From contig QVOM02000021.1 in the NCBI GenBank assembly GCA_003586115.2, forward strand, positions 9,438,248 through 9,502,247: a stretch of 64,000 nt of DNA, in the 5' to 3' direction. This DNA comes from Salvator merianae (Eukaryota > Chordata > Lepidosauria > Squamata > Teiidae). The stretch's first letter is position 1. Each line of letters begins with the position of its first letter. This document shows, in pieces, positions 45,611-56,460 of the stretch. The notes below the pieces were generated by a model. The model worked only from the letters and a program-made list of their open reading frames with translations, did not search any database and was not told where the DNA came from. Position numbers and translations under genes: made by a program.

Positions 45611-46440
45611 ATTGTGAAAAAGGGCATTTCAGCTCTTCCTAGATCAGTGTTCTAAGTCTCTAGAGAGCTGTGGAAAAATACTCTGAACCTCATTGTTTTG
45701 ATCCTCAAGTCAGAGTATAATACTTCTGTTCTCTTACTGCTAGGAGTGTCCTGAAAGACCAGTTCCTTGACGACAGAAAGCCCAGAGATAATTATATTGC
45801 TGTGTAAGATACAAGGGTGTATGTATGGAATTTGGTTTGTCTTCTGAAGATGCAGTAACTGATACCAGTTATTTACATATTTGTTGTGAAATCTGTCATA
45901 TGTCTGAGGACTTAAAGTGAATCTGAGCTTGAATCTTTGCAAAGAAATAACAGAAATTCTCAACTACAGTTATTATTTCAAACATTTCTACAATGCCTTC
46001 TGGGGCAAAAAGCCCTTCCAGTGTGTCTTTCATACCTTAATAAAAACATGAAAACTTAAAAAAAAAATAAAAATCCATTAACAGTAACACGCTAAATCCA
46101 CAATCTAAAAACACTGTACATGCCACTCAAGAATGCACATGAAACCAATTCAAAAGAAAAGAAAAGCAGCAGCATTTGGAAGTTATGAAAAAAAAATTGT
46201 AAAAAAGCCATTTGGTTCTAAAGGTCCATTCAAAAGCTGATGAAGGGATAGCAAAATGTATAAACCTTTTGAAGAATCCTTATAGACATTGTAACCACTC
46301 CGCGTACCAAAAGGCCTATCTCTGTTGTCTGTACTGTCTAATTAATTTGCAATGATAAATAAATTTCAAGGTTCAAGACCTCATAATGACACACCTCCAT
46401 AACCATTATCCCAGGAGTGGGGTGTGATGTATGTTTGTTT
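45611..46440. other. Unassigned stretch
   Basis: A/T-rich; nothing recognised. Confidence 0.5.
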
Positions 46441-46843
46441 GGGTGCAATCAGACACATTTAATAAGTTGACCTCTGGATGACTTTAAAACTGTAAGGACA
46501 GACGTTTTCTTCCTAAAATCATCTTATTCTGTCCTTTAGTCAGAATGGGCAGAAAGCTACATAAGCACAGAGGTGGAGAATGCAGCCCGTCAGAGTGTGT
46601 GAAACAGCTGCTACAGGTGATCAACCAATCAGGGCCATGTAAAGCCAGGCAGACAAGTGGCCAGTCAGTGGTAAGCACTCACTGCCAAGGAAGGCATTGC
46701 CAGACTTGGAGGCAAACAAAGTGCACAGTTTGGGAAACAGAGGTAGGTTTTTTGTTTGTTTGAAAACCTTTTTTTTGTGCATGTGTGGAAACAATGCTTT
46801 TCCTTTAAGGCACAATTGAAAAAAGCTCTGTCTGATCAAACCC
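46441..46843. mobile_element. MITE, family H (403 bp)
   Basis: Inverted ends GGGTGCAATCAGACAC and CTCTGTCTGATCAAACCC (imperfect), sharing the GATCAGACA core with 35951-36150. Confidence 0.5.
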
Positions 46844-47529
46844 TCTGGGTGTATTTAATGTGAGTAACCATGTTGATCCATTGTAACTGTTGAGCAAGAC
46901 TTGAGGACACAATCCCATAGGCTCTACATTGTCATTCTCATGGGCAGACCTGCTCAGCAAGAAACCAGATGTTGGAGGCTGAAAGAGGTGGACCAGTCAT
47001 GGAGTCAATGACAATCTATATGTGATAGGGAAAGCATGGCATGTGGTGTAGTATGGTGGCCCATTGAAACATGTGTGTTTGAGCATTATAATTAACTTAT
47101 GAATATGCACAATCATATGGATACGTTTTGTGAGTTCTGTCAAGCATATTTCTGGGCTCTAGAAATTAAAAGGTGTTGAAAAACAATGTGTAATCTAGGG
47201 CAAGATCAGGTGGAACCTATATGAACAAAGAATGCAGTTGCTCACAGCTTGCAGCCACCTTCCCTGTCACCTTCATGTCTGTTTCATTTCAAGATTGCCT
47301 AGCAAGTGCATAAAGTAGTATATTCAGTGAAACATATTCTCATGTTGGTTTGAATGGAATCATAGGCAGGATCAAAAGGGTGCCAGTTGGCCCAATCATG
47401 TGCTGGAGTACTTGGCTCTGGCTAATTTCAAAGATGGAGTACAAAAGCTCTCCAGCATCAAAGTTTCAACCTGAAGCCATTATGTGAAGCACCTGAAACA
47501 GCCCCAGAAGTCGGCCATATTTTGGTCCT
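46844..47529. other. Unassigned stretch
   Basis: Nothing recognised. Confidence 0.5.
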
Positions 47530-47779
47530 TGATGTAGTGTTGTAAGTATCCAGTCTAGGTTTTTGCAGTAGCATGGGAGACTGTGAGGAGGAACACTGGA
47601 ACATATAACTGAAGTGAGAGTGCTGAGGCCTTTATGGAGACGGGAGCTGTTCAAGTTAAGTTCAAATTCTTTGCTCAAAGTTCATGCTTTGCTGTTTTCT
47701 GGGAGATGTTTCAGCAACTTTACATTGGTGACGAGGGTGAAAGGATGATGTATTTGTGTTTATTTTGAAGATAGTGAGT

Positions 47780-48900
47780 ATGGCTACTCTCCCCACATTT
47801 CCTCCATTTGATGCCTGTGAATCTCATGCAAACTTCAGTTCTCGTTGGGATAAATGGATGCAGCATTTGGAGAATGTATTTCATGCTATGGAAATAGAAA
47901 GTGTGTCACAAAATTGTGCTTCTGTATTGTTTATTCCAGGCACAATTAAGACAGTTGTCCATCAGCTGTGAGTTCACTTATTTATTTAGTTAGTTGCATT
48001 TTTATCCCGCCATATACCCAAAGGTCTCAGGGTGGGTTACAACAATAAAAAACAGAACGTAAAGGGCACATAATAAAGCAGTAGCCTGAAAGTGGGGCAG
48101 GAAAGCAGTATCTTTAGTGAAAGGCCAGAGTAAATAAGTGCATCTTCACTGCTCTCCTATAAATGTAAAGTGAAGAAGCTTGATGCATCACAGGGGGAAG
48201 AGTGTTCCACAGTCTGGGGACCACCACTGAAAAGGCCCTATCCTGGGTGCCCCCCCCCCAGTTATTTAAGGTGGTGGTACAACCAGGAGGCCCTCATCTG
48301 CAGATCTTAAGGCATGGGCAGGTCGATATGGGAGAAGATGTTCCTTTAGGTATTTGGGGCCCAAGCCATTTAAGGACTTATAGGTTAAGGTTAACACTTT
48401 GAATTAGGCTCAGTAGTGAATTGGCAGCCAGTGCAGCTCTTTTAAAGACTGGCATGATACACATCCGGCCACCCATTCTGACGTTGATAAGGAAATAAAA
48501 GCCCAGACATTGCAAGGTTGTTTCTGTCCTCATCTTTGGACAAAAATTTTGAGAGACTCAGATATGTCATTACAGAATTTTTGGACATTACACGAGTTAA
48601 TGAAACAGCTGAGACTCATGCTCTGGTAACTGAACCTTAAAAAGTACCTGGTCCTGAGGAAATTGCAATGGCTACAAGAGCAAAGAAAAGAAACACTGAA
48701 TTTTCTCAAGGTTTTAGTACTCCAATAGAACAATAGGGGAACACGCCATGCTATTAGTATGGGAGTCAGCATTCTCAAGACCATATTTTTCCAGCTAAAG
48801 GAAGCACATGTTATAAGTGTGGAAGGCTAAACCACTTTGTCAGAGTTTGTAAAACTCAGCATTATATATTAAGAGAGAAAGAATGGTATTCATGACTCCT
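47780..48900 (+). pseudogene. Gypsy gag pseudogene, interrupted
   Basis: The first part (47780-47965) encodes LPTFPPFDACESHANFSSRW and KWMQHLENVFHAMEI, the N-terminal gag pattern of Gypsy elements (PPF..., RW.KW...F...M). After the LINE insertion the frame resumes at 48489 with EIKAQTLQGC, then KILRDSDMSLQNFWTLHELM. It ends with a zinc knuckle CYKCGRLNHFVRVC (CX2CX4HX4C, about 48809-48850), the nucleic-acid-binding motif of gag. Several stops lie between these blocks, for example near 48640 and 48733. Gag would form the particle; here it is dead. Confidence 0.75.
47965..48485 (-). mobile_element. CR1/L2-like LINE 3' end inserted in the Gypsy gag
   Basis: The reverse complement reads CCAGTCTTTAAAAGAGCTGC then GGCTGCCAATTCACTACTGA, collinear with 31068-31235 of the plus-strand copy. 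It continues through the LINE C-terminus (GTGGTCCCCAGACTGTGGAA = a GPQTVE-type block) and ends with a GGTCTCAGGGTG-complement tail and an AATAAATAAG-type end at about 47975. The two copies are near enough in sequence to be one family. The target site lies inside gag coding sequence. Confidence 0.8.
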
Positions 48901-49890
48901 AAGCAGGGCCTTTTGAGAGAGAGAGGAAAGGAGCAATTGTTCGGATGCCATCTGTAGAGAAAGCCCATACAGAGTACTTTTCATGCAGATCAGTAAAGCT
49001 AAATTGTTACAGTATAATCTCAAGAATCATTTCAGTATGAGCGTTTTCCAGAGTGGTTTACTGGGCCACTGACATGAGTGGACAATGATAGTTCTGAACA
49101 TTTAATGAATGTATGGCCAGTTGAATTATGTCTTTATCCTCCCATGGATCAAGTTCACTCATGAATCAACTTCTAACTTTCTGCCAATAAGGCAATGGTA
49201 GCATGTAATTGAAGGTAACTGCACCAGTTTATGAAACGTGTTAAAAGGACCCTGACCGTGTCAGGTATCATCATTCCTCAGTACATTTTTCAGGACTCAC
49301 TTAAACATGCCTTTTCAACCAAGTATTTGGTCCTTAAGACGGCTTTCACCTTCCTGTGGTATTGTATGTAAACCTGAATCACTGCTGTAGGTCTGTGCAT
49401 TTTACTATTTTAACGCACACCAGGATTCTTGGCAAACATCATATATTGTTATATTGGCAGGGTACATTTGTATCCCAGAACAGAAAGTTGGTAGTCATGG
49501 GGTACATTTGTAACCCAAATGTATTCATCGGTTAGTGCAGCTGAAACAATGAGAAATCAAAACACTGTGTGAGTGACAGCTGCTGCATGGAACATTTCCA
49601 CCCACTCTGATTTGTTAGATTACAATAGGGCAAAGAGGGCAAGACTTCTGTTATACAGAAGCAGACATTAGACCCTGATCAGAAGTGCTGGAGGAAGCAC
49701 TGGTAAAGCACTGCTGAGTGCTCCACAGTGTTGGAACTATTGGTGAATTAAAGTGGTTGCACTGTCCAAACTGGAAGGTATGCAGCTAGAATCTGAGGAA
49801 AATGTCCTCCCCAAATGCAACATTCTTATGAAGACCAGCTGCTTTGCCTGCAAAGGAGTCCAAGAAGAATCAGAGCATCATCAGACAGGG
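48901..49890. other. Unassigned stretch; possible continuation of the Gypsy relic
   Basis: No protease or polymerase motif found. A TACATTTGTA-containing phrase is repeated at 49461-49520 (GGGTACATTTGTATCCCA and GGGTACATTTGTAACCCA); otherwise nothing recognised. Confidence 0.4.
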
Positions 49891-49896
49891 CAAGTA

Positions 49897-50080
49897 AAAG
49901 CCCCTTCTGCACTTTGTCTTATTCCAGATTATATGCTGAAATAAGGAACTGCCATTCACATTCTGGTGCAGACTACTGCAGCCCCTCCCCACGGACCTGC
50001 TGTAGTCTGTATTAGCATGTGGATGGCAGGTCCCTATTCTAGGATATAATCAAGAATAAAGCCTGGTGCAGAAAAGAACA
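49897..50080 (+). mobile_element. MITE family A, complete near-palindrome
   Basis: Left AAGCCCCTTCTGCACTTTGT and right CCTGGTGCAGAAAAGAA are inverted. Inner blocks CAGATTATATGCTGAAATAA and TTCTAGGATATAATCAAGAA pair as well, and the centre holds GCAGACTACTGCAGC / GCTGTAGTCTG. CAAGT lies on both flanks as a possible target duplication. Non-coding. Confidence 0.8.
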
Positions 50081-51907
50081 AGTCTCTTTGGAACTCTTGG
50101 AAGTTTGTTCTAATTTATATAAACAATAATGAAATAGGTAAAACATTGGCATTGTTATAGTCACACAGCCTCTTAAAATTCCAATTCTGTACAAGTATTC
50201 AAGACACAGGAGTCCCATTCTCTTTTAAATTGCTATCTTTTATTTCAAGCAAGCCTTCACAGACAGAGATTTCTTAGTATTGCAATATTCTGTACTAAAT
50301 AGGAAATCTGTAGATATCCAAGAGAAAATTGGCAGAGCTTTACCTGTTTAAACAAGTAAGGCTACTGCTCCAAACCTCTTTTTATCCTACCTGGGGTTAA
50401 TTATACAAGCATTTTGTTTACAGAGGCTCAGATAAATATAGCTGAAGACTACTTACAAAAATTGTGCTCCAGACACCACCTTTTGTTCTTGGGAAATGAC
50501 TCCCAGGTGTAAATGAGGGGTTATGCCAGAAAAACAGCACAAATGTGTCAATCTCCTGCCTGTTTGAGGTGTGTGTGTGCAAAGGCTTTTATTTTTACCA
50601 TTTCAATAAGCAGCATAAAGCAAATCTGATACTGCAAAAATCAGTTCTGAGGGAACCAATCAGTTCTGCAAAGAAAAGGCAGAAGGCAAATACATTTTAA
50701 CTCTATTACTCAGTTATATTTTCGAATTGAACTATACTGCCTCCAATTTGTGCATGGCATGTTTACAATGCAAAATTACCTTTCCCTCTCTAAAACTATG
50801 TGCAATAAATCAGTGAAGGGGGGAAAATGAAATTATTGGGTTCAACTTGGTTTGCACATGCTTACTATCAGCCTTCCAACTACAGAAAGATTGGCAACCA
50901 TTCCAATCACATTAACTGAAAACATTTTAGGTGGTGTGCCCAAAACCAAAACTTGTGGGTGGCAATGGAAACATATAACAAACTTGTGAGCCAGCACAGA
51001 CCAATTTCTTCACAGTTATCCTCCACTTAGAATGTCAGATCAGCAGGCCTTTAGTATTACTGACCACCCTGTTTCAGTTTTGGCCTTTCTGTTCAGCCAC
51101 ATCTATCACAAACAGCTCCCCATTTATACTTACCACTTGTATTAGTACCACATCCCTCAATGGAATACCAGTCTTGGCAACAGAATTCTTAACTTGGGCA
51201 CAGGAACCCACTCTAATTGCCTTGACACTCAGACTTGATCCACATGGCTAAATGGAGGTGACAGAAACCAGCTGCCAGTTATGGGAGGTCAGTGGCCCAT
51301 ATGGGGATTGGAAATCAACCCAGAAGTTGGCCAATGTATATAAGTCAGAATTCCAGTTCAAGTTCAGCATGAGGACAACATGGCAGTACATGCGTTTCCT
51401 CCATGACAAACACTCCAAAAAGAACCATCCATCTTGCACTCCCGCTCCCAAAAAAGGTTGCCCCTTTTCCGAAAGTGGGGAAGGAGGCGTCTGCATCTGG
51501 CATGGGGCCATGCAGATGTCTTACTCTGCATGTCGTTGATTTTCCATTGTGTAGATGGAGCCTCAGACTCAATATAAAAAGATTTTGCAACAGCAAAGTA
51601 GTTTTGCTGCTTTTCTTATACAGGTAAGCGTGAATGATGCCTGCCTTTTTGCCTACTTGGTGAAATTGAAAAGCTGATCAAGCAAAATGTATAAGCAAGT
51701 GATTGCATTTTGCTTTTTACAGAACCAACACCACCATCCTACAGGTCTACTTTTAAATTTCACTGAATTGAATGATGTTTACACTTAGGATTGCAGTGGT
51801 AAAATAGGAAGAAAAGTAAGATGGTTACCTCATAGCATGCACAAGCACAGAGTACAATAACAGTAAGTAAAGACCAATCTTAGTACCTACTCAAATGGTC
51901 CTTAAGA
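50081..51907. other. Unassigned 1.8-kb stretch
   Basis: A/T-rich with short frames; no motif or repeat recognised. Confidence 0.5.
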
Positions 51908-52325
51908 ATATAAGAACATAAGAGGAGCCCTGCTGGATCAGGCCACAGCCCAGCTAGTCCAGCTTCCTGTCTCACACAGTGCCCCAGCAGTTGCTTCTGG
52001 ACAATGTCAAGCAGAAGACAAAGGCAAAACCTTCATCTGTTTTCAATTCCCTGTAAATGGCTTTTAGAGGCATCCTGTGTGTCTCTCCTACCTGGAGGTG
52101 GTACGTAGGCATCCATTCTAGTAGCTATTAATACACCTGACCTCCATGAATTTGTCTAATCCTTTCCTAAAGCAATCCAGGCTGGTTGCTCTCACCACCT
52201 CTTCTGGTAGTAAATTCCATAGACCAATGACCCTCTGGGTTTTTGGGCTCCCAGCTAAAATTCACCCTCATTCAATGGTAGTTACACTCCTGACTACCCT
52301 ACCTACAGTTTCAAGTGGTACAATC
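51908..52325 (-). mobile_element. CR1-like LINE 3' end, minus strand
   Basis: Plus-strand text AAGAACATAAGAGGAGCCCT, GCTGGATCAGGCCACAGCCC. On the minus strand the region near 52230-52140 carries a WNLLPEEVV-type end of ORF2 (GGTGGTGAGAGCAACCAGCC, then GGATTAGACAAATTCATGGA, Asp-Lys-Phe-Met-Glu-like), followed by a 3' UTR and a TTCTTATG-type tail. The best of the three copies. Confidence 0.75.
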
Positions 52326-52329
52326 TGCA

Positions 52330-52512
52330 ACAAGGGCCCTTTCTGCACTTGGCTTTATTCTGGATTATATCCTAGAATAGAGACCTGCTATCCACATGCT
52401 AGTGCAGATTATAGCAGGCCCAGGTGGGGCCTGTCATAGTTCATAGTAGCATGCAGATGGCAGATCCCTATTCCAAGATATAATCTGGAATAAGGCCAAG
52501 TGCAGAAAGGGT
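52330..52512 (+). mobile_element. MITE family A, complete near-palindrome
   Basis: GGGCCCTTTCTGCACTTGGC at the left and GGCCAAGTGCAGAAAGGGTT at the right; internal arms TTATTCTGGATTATATCCTA and AAGATATAATCTGGAATAAG. Very like 49897-50080. Confidence 0.85.
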
Positions 52513-52729
52513 TAGTATGTGTGAACAAAAACAGAACCAGTCTAGATGACCCATGGCATCATGATCATGAAGCACCAAGAATAAACCAGTCCTTCACCCT
52601 TCTCTGATCACTAGACAAGCCTGCCCCCTACAAGCCAGTTAGGTGTGGAATATGCTCATTTGTTCATTCACTGACTTCTGAAGAAGTGTGTGTGCAATCT
52701 GAAGAACAAGTTTAATCCTACTGTCAGGA

Positions 52730-53285
52730 CAGGAGTCACAAACTGCAGGCTTCCAGATGTTCCTGGACTACAAAGTGCTCATGCTTACACTCTAGTGAGC
52801 ATACTTGCACTCACTAGAGAAATGCTCCTGCATTTCGCAGAGGCCCTAGCAATCAGAAGCAGCAACTGGACTGCTCCCAGTATGCAGCATTCGCACCTAC
52901 TTCCTGGTGCAAATGCTGCAAGCTGCAGTGCAGCTGTGGCTGCACAGTCGCACTGAATACCTGGTCACCATAGCAGCAGCTGGACGGTTCCCCGGCCACT
53001 GTCATAGTGGAGCAGTCAGCATTTGCACTGCAAGTGCTAGAAGCCCGTTTCCGAGATGTTCCAGCCCCCACGGTGCAGATGGCTGCCCCACCACAAGGAA
53101 TGTTCCACCTTGGAATGTTCAGAATCGAACATTCCAAGATGGAAAGTGTGAAAAGGCCCCATCTCTCAGCATCCCACTCCTAGCATTCCACTCCTAACAT
53201 TCTGTGCTAGCCCTAGTGAAGTGGGAGTTGAATACTGGAGTTGTAGTCCAGGAACATCTGAAGGGCTGCAATTTGAGATCCCCTG
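52730..53285. mobile_element. hAT-like MITE (family J) holding a family D element
   Basis: Outer inverted arms: CAGGAGTCACAAACTGCAGG with TTCCAGATGTTCCTGGACTA at the left, and, read from the right, CAGGGGATCTCAAATTGCAG with CCCTTCAGATGTTCCTGGAC. The CAGGGG start is typical of hAT. The flanking octamers TGTCAGGA and TGAAGGTA agree at only about five of eight bases, so the target duplication is uncertain. Between the arms lies a family D element. Confidence 0.6.
52775..53158 (+). mobile_element. Family D stem-loop transposon nested in the hAT-like MITE
   Basis: Matches the outer halves of 27077-28797 (CTGCTCCCAGTATGCAGCAT, CTACTTCCTGG, ATGCTGCAAGCTGC) and ends in two hairpins: 53018-53085 (AGCATTTGCACTGC with GTGCAGATGGCT-type arms) and 53093-53135 (CCACCTTGGAATGTTC / GAACATTCCAAGATGG). 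Ends GTGTGAAAAGGCCCC. Confidence 0.65.
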
Positions 53286-54318
53286 TGAAGGTACTCCCCT
53301 GAGGCAGCTAATTTGGGCACCAAAAAAGAGCAGCAAATTATTGGTCATTTGCTTTATTGTAGTGTTCTTTGCTATCAAGGAGTGAGAAATGCACTTTTGG
53401 GATATTCTGCCATAGGTGCCAGAAGTAACATGCCCAGACCATGGAAACTAGGGATGAATGAAGGTAACAACCCACATACCCTATGTTTAGTTTGGGGTCA
53501 TAGAATTTTAAGATCAGAGAAAGTTAAATATGGTGAAGTCCTTCTGCACCCTATGGTGATGAAGTAAAATAAAATAAAATCCAAACAACATTATGGATAA
53601 AAAGAACCTTTTATTAACAAGACTCACTTGGCCTATAATGCCTATTAATACAGCACTTGGCAACCGCTAAAAGGAGTGCAAGGAATCTCATGGTTTCCTT
53701 AAATGCATTTGGGTGGATAAAAAGACTGCTCATTAAAGTAACCTTGATTGGTTTCATGTACCTTAAACTGTTTTTGTACAGAAAAATGCAGTAATAATAA
53801 CCAAGTGAGGAGGTGTTCTTTCTGAGACAGCCAAAGCACCTGCAATTGCCTCTGAAATCAATAGGATTTTCAGACCAATTCTTGGATGTGGATACCTTAT
53901 ATTTTGTTCCTTAAAAAAAAAAAAAAAAAACAGTGGTGCCTGTTGTCCTTTCACATCTGATTAGTGGCAGTAGGCGAAGCCAAAGGATTTCTCTTTGTCC
54001 TGCTAGTACTCAGCTTTCGGGAATAAAAGAAACAAGGATAAATAAATGTTCCCGATTAGAGAACAGAAAGTTGCATTAACTAATGGGCTTGTCATTCTCA
54101 AACTGGGGCATCTGCTCACATGTTCTTTGCTGAAACAAGTGGCCCTTTGTAGTTACATACATATACACTGGAGTTCTTTGTCATCTGTGATCAGCAAGTC
54201 TGTTCCCTTCAGCTGAAGTGACCACATTATTTTCTGTGCCCAATCCCTCTTTGATTTTTTTCTGCTGTTTAAGCTATGGCAGCAAATGTCAGTTCACAAG
54301 CAGTTTAAATTACCTGTC

Positions 54319-54319
<1 letters not shown>
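53286..54319. other. Unassigned stretch with an A18 run at 53913-53930
   Basis: Nothing else recognised. Confidence 0.5.
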
Positions 54320-54397
<78 letters not shown>

Positions 54398-54398
54398 A
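54320..54398 (+). repeat. (AAAG)n microsatellite, about 20 units
   Basis: Uninterrupted AAAG/GAAA units over 79 bp; its length suggests it is hypervariable. Confidence 0.95.
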
Positions 54399-54500
54399 CA
54401 AAAGAAAAGGTGTTTGCAAGGAAGTACAAGACTAGGTTGTAGTCATAGGAAGATATGGGTATTCAAGCATAAATGGGGGGCTCCAGAAATGAGTTAAAAT

Positions 54501-54620
54501 CAGCAGCGACCGGCGGCTTTAAGCCCAGATGTTCACGCCCTGTGCAAAGCCCCACGAACAGCCATGACGTGCTTCGTGTGGGGTGCGAACACCCGGGCTT
54601 AAAGCCGCCAGCTGCCACTG
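54501..54620. mobile_element. hAT MITE, 120 bp, with perfect 8-bp target duplication
   Basis: Flanked by GTTAAAAT on both sides (54493-54500 and 54621-54628). Ends CAGCAGCGACCGGCGGCTTT and, from the right, CAGTGGCAGCTGGCGGCTTT, with inverted similarity across about 50 bp per arm. CAG ends plus an 8-bp duplication define a hAT-type element. Non-coding. Confidence 0.92.
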
Positions 54621-54744
54621 GTTAAAATAGAGATCCTGGTTGAAGGTATTGGCTACATTCAAATCTATAGCATTAATGCTAAATCATGCAAACACCCTTG
54701 CAGAAAGCAAAATTGTACGGTATGGATAATTCCAGAAACACTGA

Positions 54745-55195
54745 CCTATTCTGCGCTTACCTGCGATCCAGAATAGGACCCCCTGTAGTTGGTTTCTGGA
54801 CCTCATTGCTTCACATATTACTGTGCATCTATGAGGTCCTGTCCACTGCTGTACACTCTGTCCACATTGGACAGAGTATAATGCCAACCAGGGAGACCCT
54901 CATCAGGATTACTGGTAGACCTCGATATCAGGATCTACTGGTGGACTAGCAAGGCCTAGTCCAGAACACAGAGACGTGCAGAAGACATGCCTCCATCTTC
55001 TGAACTACTGGGGGACACATTTTGGTGGAACACCAAAGCGCATCCCCAAAATGGGCTCCTTACTGGCTCTGAGCTGTGACCTTTCATTCCTAGCTTTTTG
55101 GAGTGCTCAGAGCCTGGCCCTGAAGCTCACACAGACACTGGGGCTGGGACTAGTCTGGACTGTGCATGCACAGTCATCTTTTTTGACCCTCACAC
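54745..55195 (+). mobile_element. Short DNA transposon, family B-like
   Basis: Begins TTCTGCGCTTACCTGCGATC; aligns with 4110-4590. Stem-loop CATTTTGGTGG...CCCCAAAATG near 55018-55050. The right end merges with the next MITE. Confidence 0.6.
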
Positions 55196-55199
55196 ATGT

Positions 55200-55384
55200 G
55201 GCTCCATCCAGAAATTAAGTAATAGCACTATTTCAGGAAAACCTGCCATGACTAGCAGATTTTCCCCTAATAGCCTATTAGGGGGGATATAGCAAGGCTA
55301 TGGTGGAGTTGTCACTGATATGTGTGGCAAACCCACCATAGCACAGCCCTAATGGAACTATATTTTCCCTTTCTGGATGCGGCC
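55200..55384 (+). mobile_element. MITE, family G
   Basis: Inverted ends GGCTCCATCCAGAAATTAAG and TTTCTGGATGCGGCC; internal hairpin GGCTATGGTGGAGTT...AACCCACCATAGC, homologous to that at 16332-16379. Confidence 0.65.
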
Positions 55385-55592
55385 TTAAATCAAAATTAAT
55401 TAAACCAGGCCATTTACCATCAGAATGAACACCCCCTGCATTGATAACAATTGCCTTGCTTCAGACCTTCCCGCACTGGTGCTTTAGTATCATTAATGTA
55501 CAGCCCTTGATTATAAATAGTACCTAGAAATAAATAGAAATTCTTCTTTCTGTAGACTCTTTTCAAAGGCCTGCATTTTCATCATTATCAAC

Positions 55593-55655
55593 ATCATTGG
55601 TTTATTTTTATACCACCTTTCCATGGTCTGCTCAAGGCGGTTTACAAGCAGTTGA
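55593..55655 (-). mobile_element. LINE 3' tail, minus strand (fragment)
   Basis: TGGTTTATTTTTATACCACC then TTTCCATGGTCTGCTCAAGG and CGGTTTACAA: reverse complement of an L2-like or SINE 3' end. Confidence 0.55.
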
Positions 55656-56460
55656 CAAAATACAGAGAAAATTATCAAACAGAACACAATGCAGAATACA
55701 ATGACCTCATGTCTCTGTATACTGCAATATAAAATACATTTACATATAAAATCCAAACAAAAAGGACGAGAATAATTTCTCTCTCACACACAGCTGTTCT
55801 CTGTTGGAGAGCATGTGGCAGTTTGCAGGGGCAGTCCCAGGCTACTTTTTTATGCAGAGGCTTTTACCTGCAGGAGGGCTCAGCCAGAAGCCAGAGGGGA
55901 GACTCAGACAATGCCAGCGAACAGGACCAGTGGGATCCACTGAGCAGCTCCCAGTCCACCAACACCCTGGGCCAGCCAGCTCTTTTATGCAGAGGCCTGA
56001 ACCTGCAGGAGGGCACAGCCAGAAGCCACAGGAAAGACTGGCACCAGTTGGATCCACTAAGCAGTAACCCTCCTGTCCTCCCACACAGCTAGCAGTAGGG
56101 CACAGTGTCTGTACAGCACTGCTCCTTGCTGCACATCTGACGTGCAGGAAATGTGTGGCATCCACACAGATGCTGCACCCTTCCCCGCTATGCTGAAAAT
56201 AAGTGCTGCTACAGCGGGTTTAACTGCAGAATGGGTCGAGGAGCTCTCAGAGCTTTTCACCATGCCCTCTTGCCACCACTGCTGCCACCAGTCAAGGAGG
56301 TTTACTGCCCCCACCCCCAAGCAGGGTTCCTTGAATTTGAACTCAGGAAATGGCCCAATGTGCCATTTCCTGTGTTCAACCCCCCACCCACCTCCATGTC
56401 AGAATTGAAGCCAAGGATTCCCTCATTTTGATTCTGGCAGTGGGGAGGGGATAGAATTTA
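55656..56460. other. Unassigned stretch with a 135-bp duplication and a hairpin
   Basis: A segment starting TATGCAGAGG at 55851 is repeated, diverged, at 55986 (both continue into CAGCCAGAAGCCA and then GGATCCACT). A hairpin with an 18-bp stem lies at 56337-56379 (TTGAACTCAGGAAATGGC / GCCATTTCCTGTGTTCAA, one mismatch). Overlapping frames here give two similar peptides because of the duplication; no domain recognised. Confidence 0.5.

Larger units (their letters stand above)
47530..48900 (+). mobile_element. Gypsy LTR retrotransposon relic (possible 5' LTR plus gag), split by a LINE
   Basis: A possible LTR (TGTAAGTATCCAG...CTTTACA, about 47540-47726) is followed by TTGGTGACGAGG, which resembles a primer-binding site, and then by gag coding sequence on the plus strand. 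The gag is interrupted at about 47965-48485 by a LINE in the opposite orientation. I did not find protease, reverse transcriptase, integrase or a 3' LTR to the right, so the copy is partial. LTR limits are inferred. Confidence 0.6.

Noticed and set aside
55804..56092. Repetitive protein with two similar blocks (two overlapping frames)
   Set aside because: Both frames arise from the same 135-bp DNA duplication, and neither has a known domain or continues beyond it.
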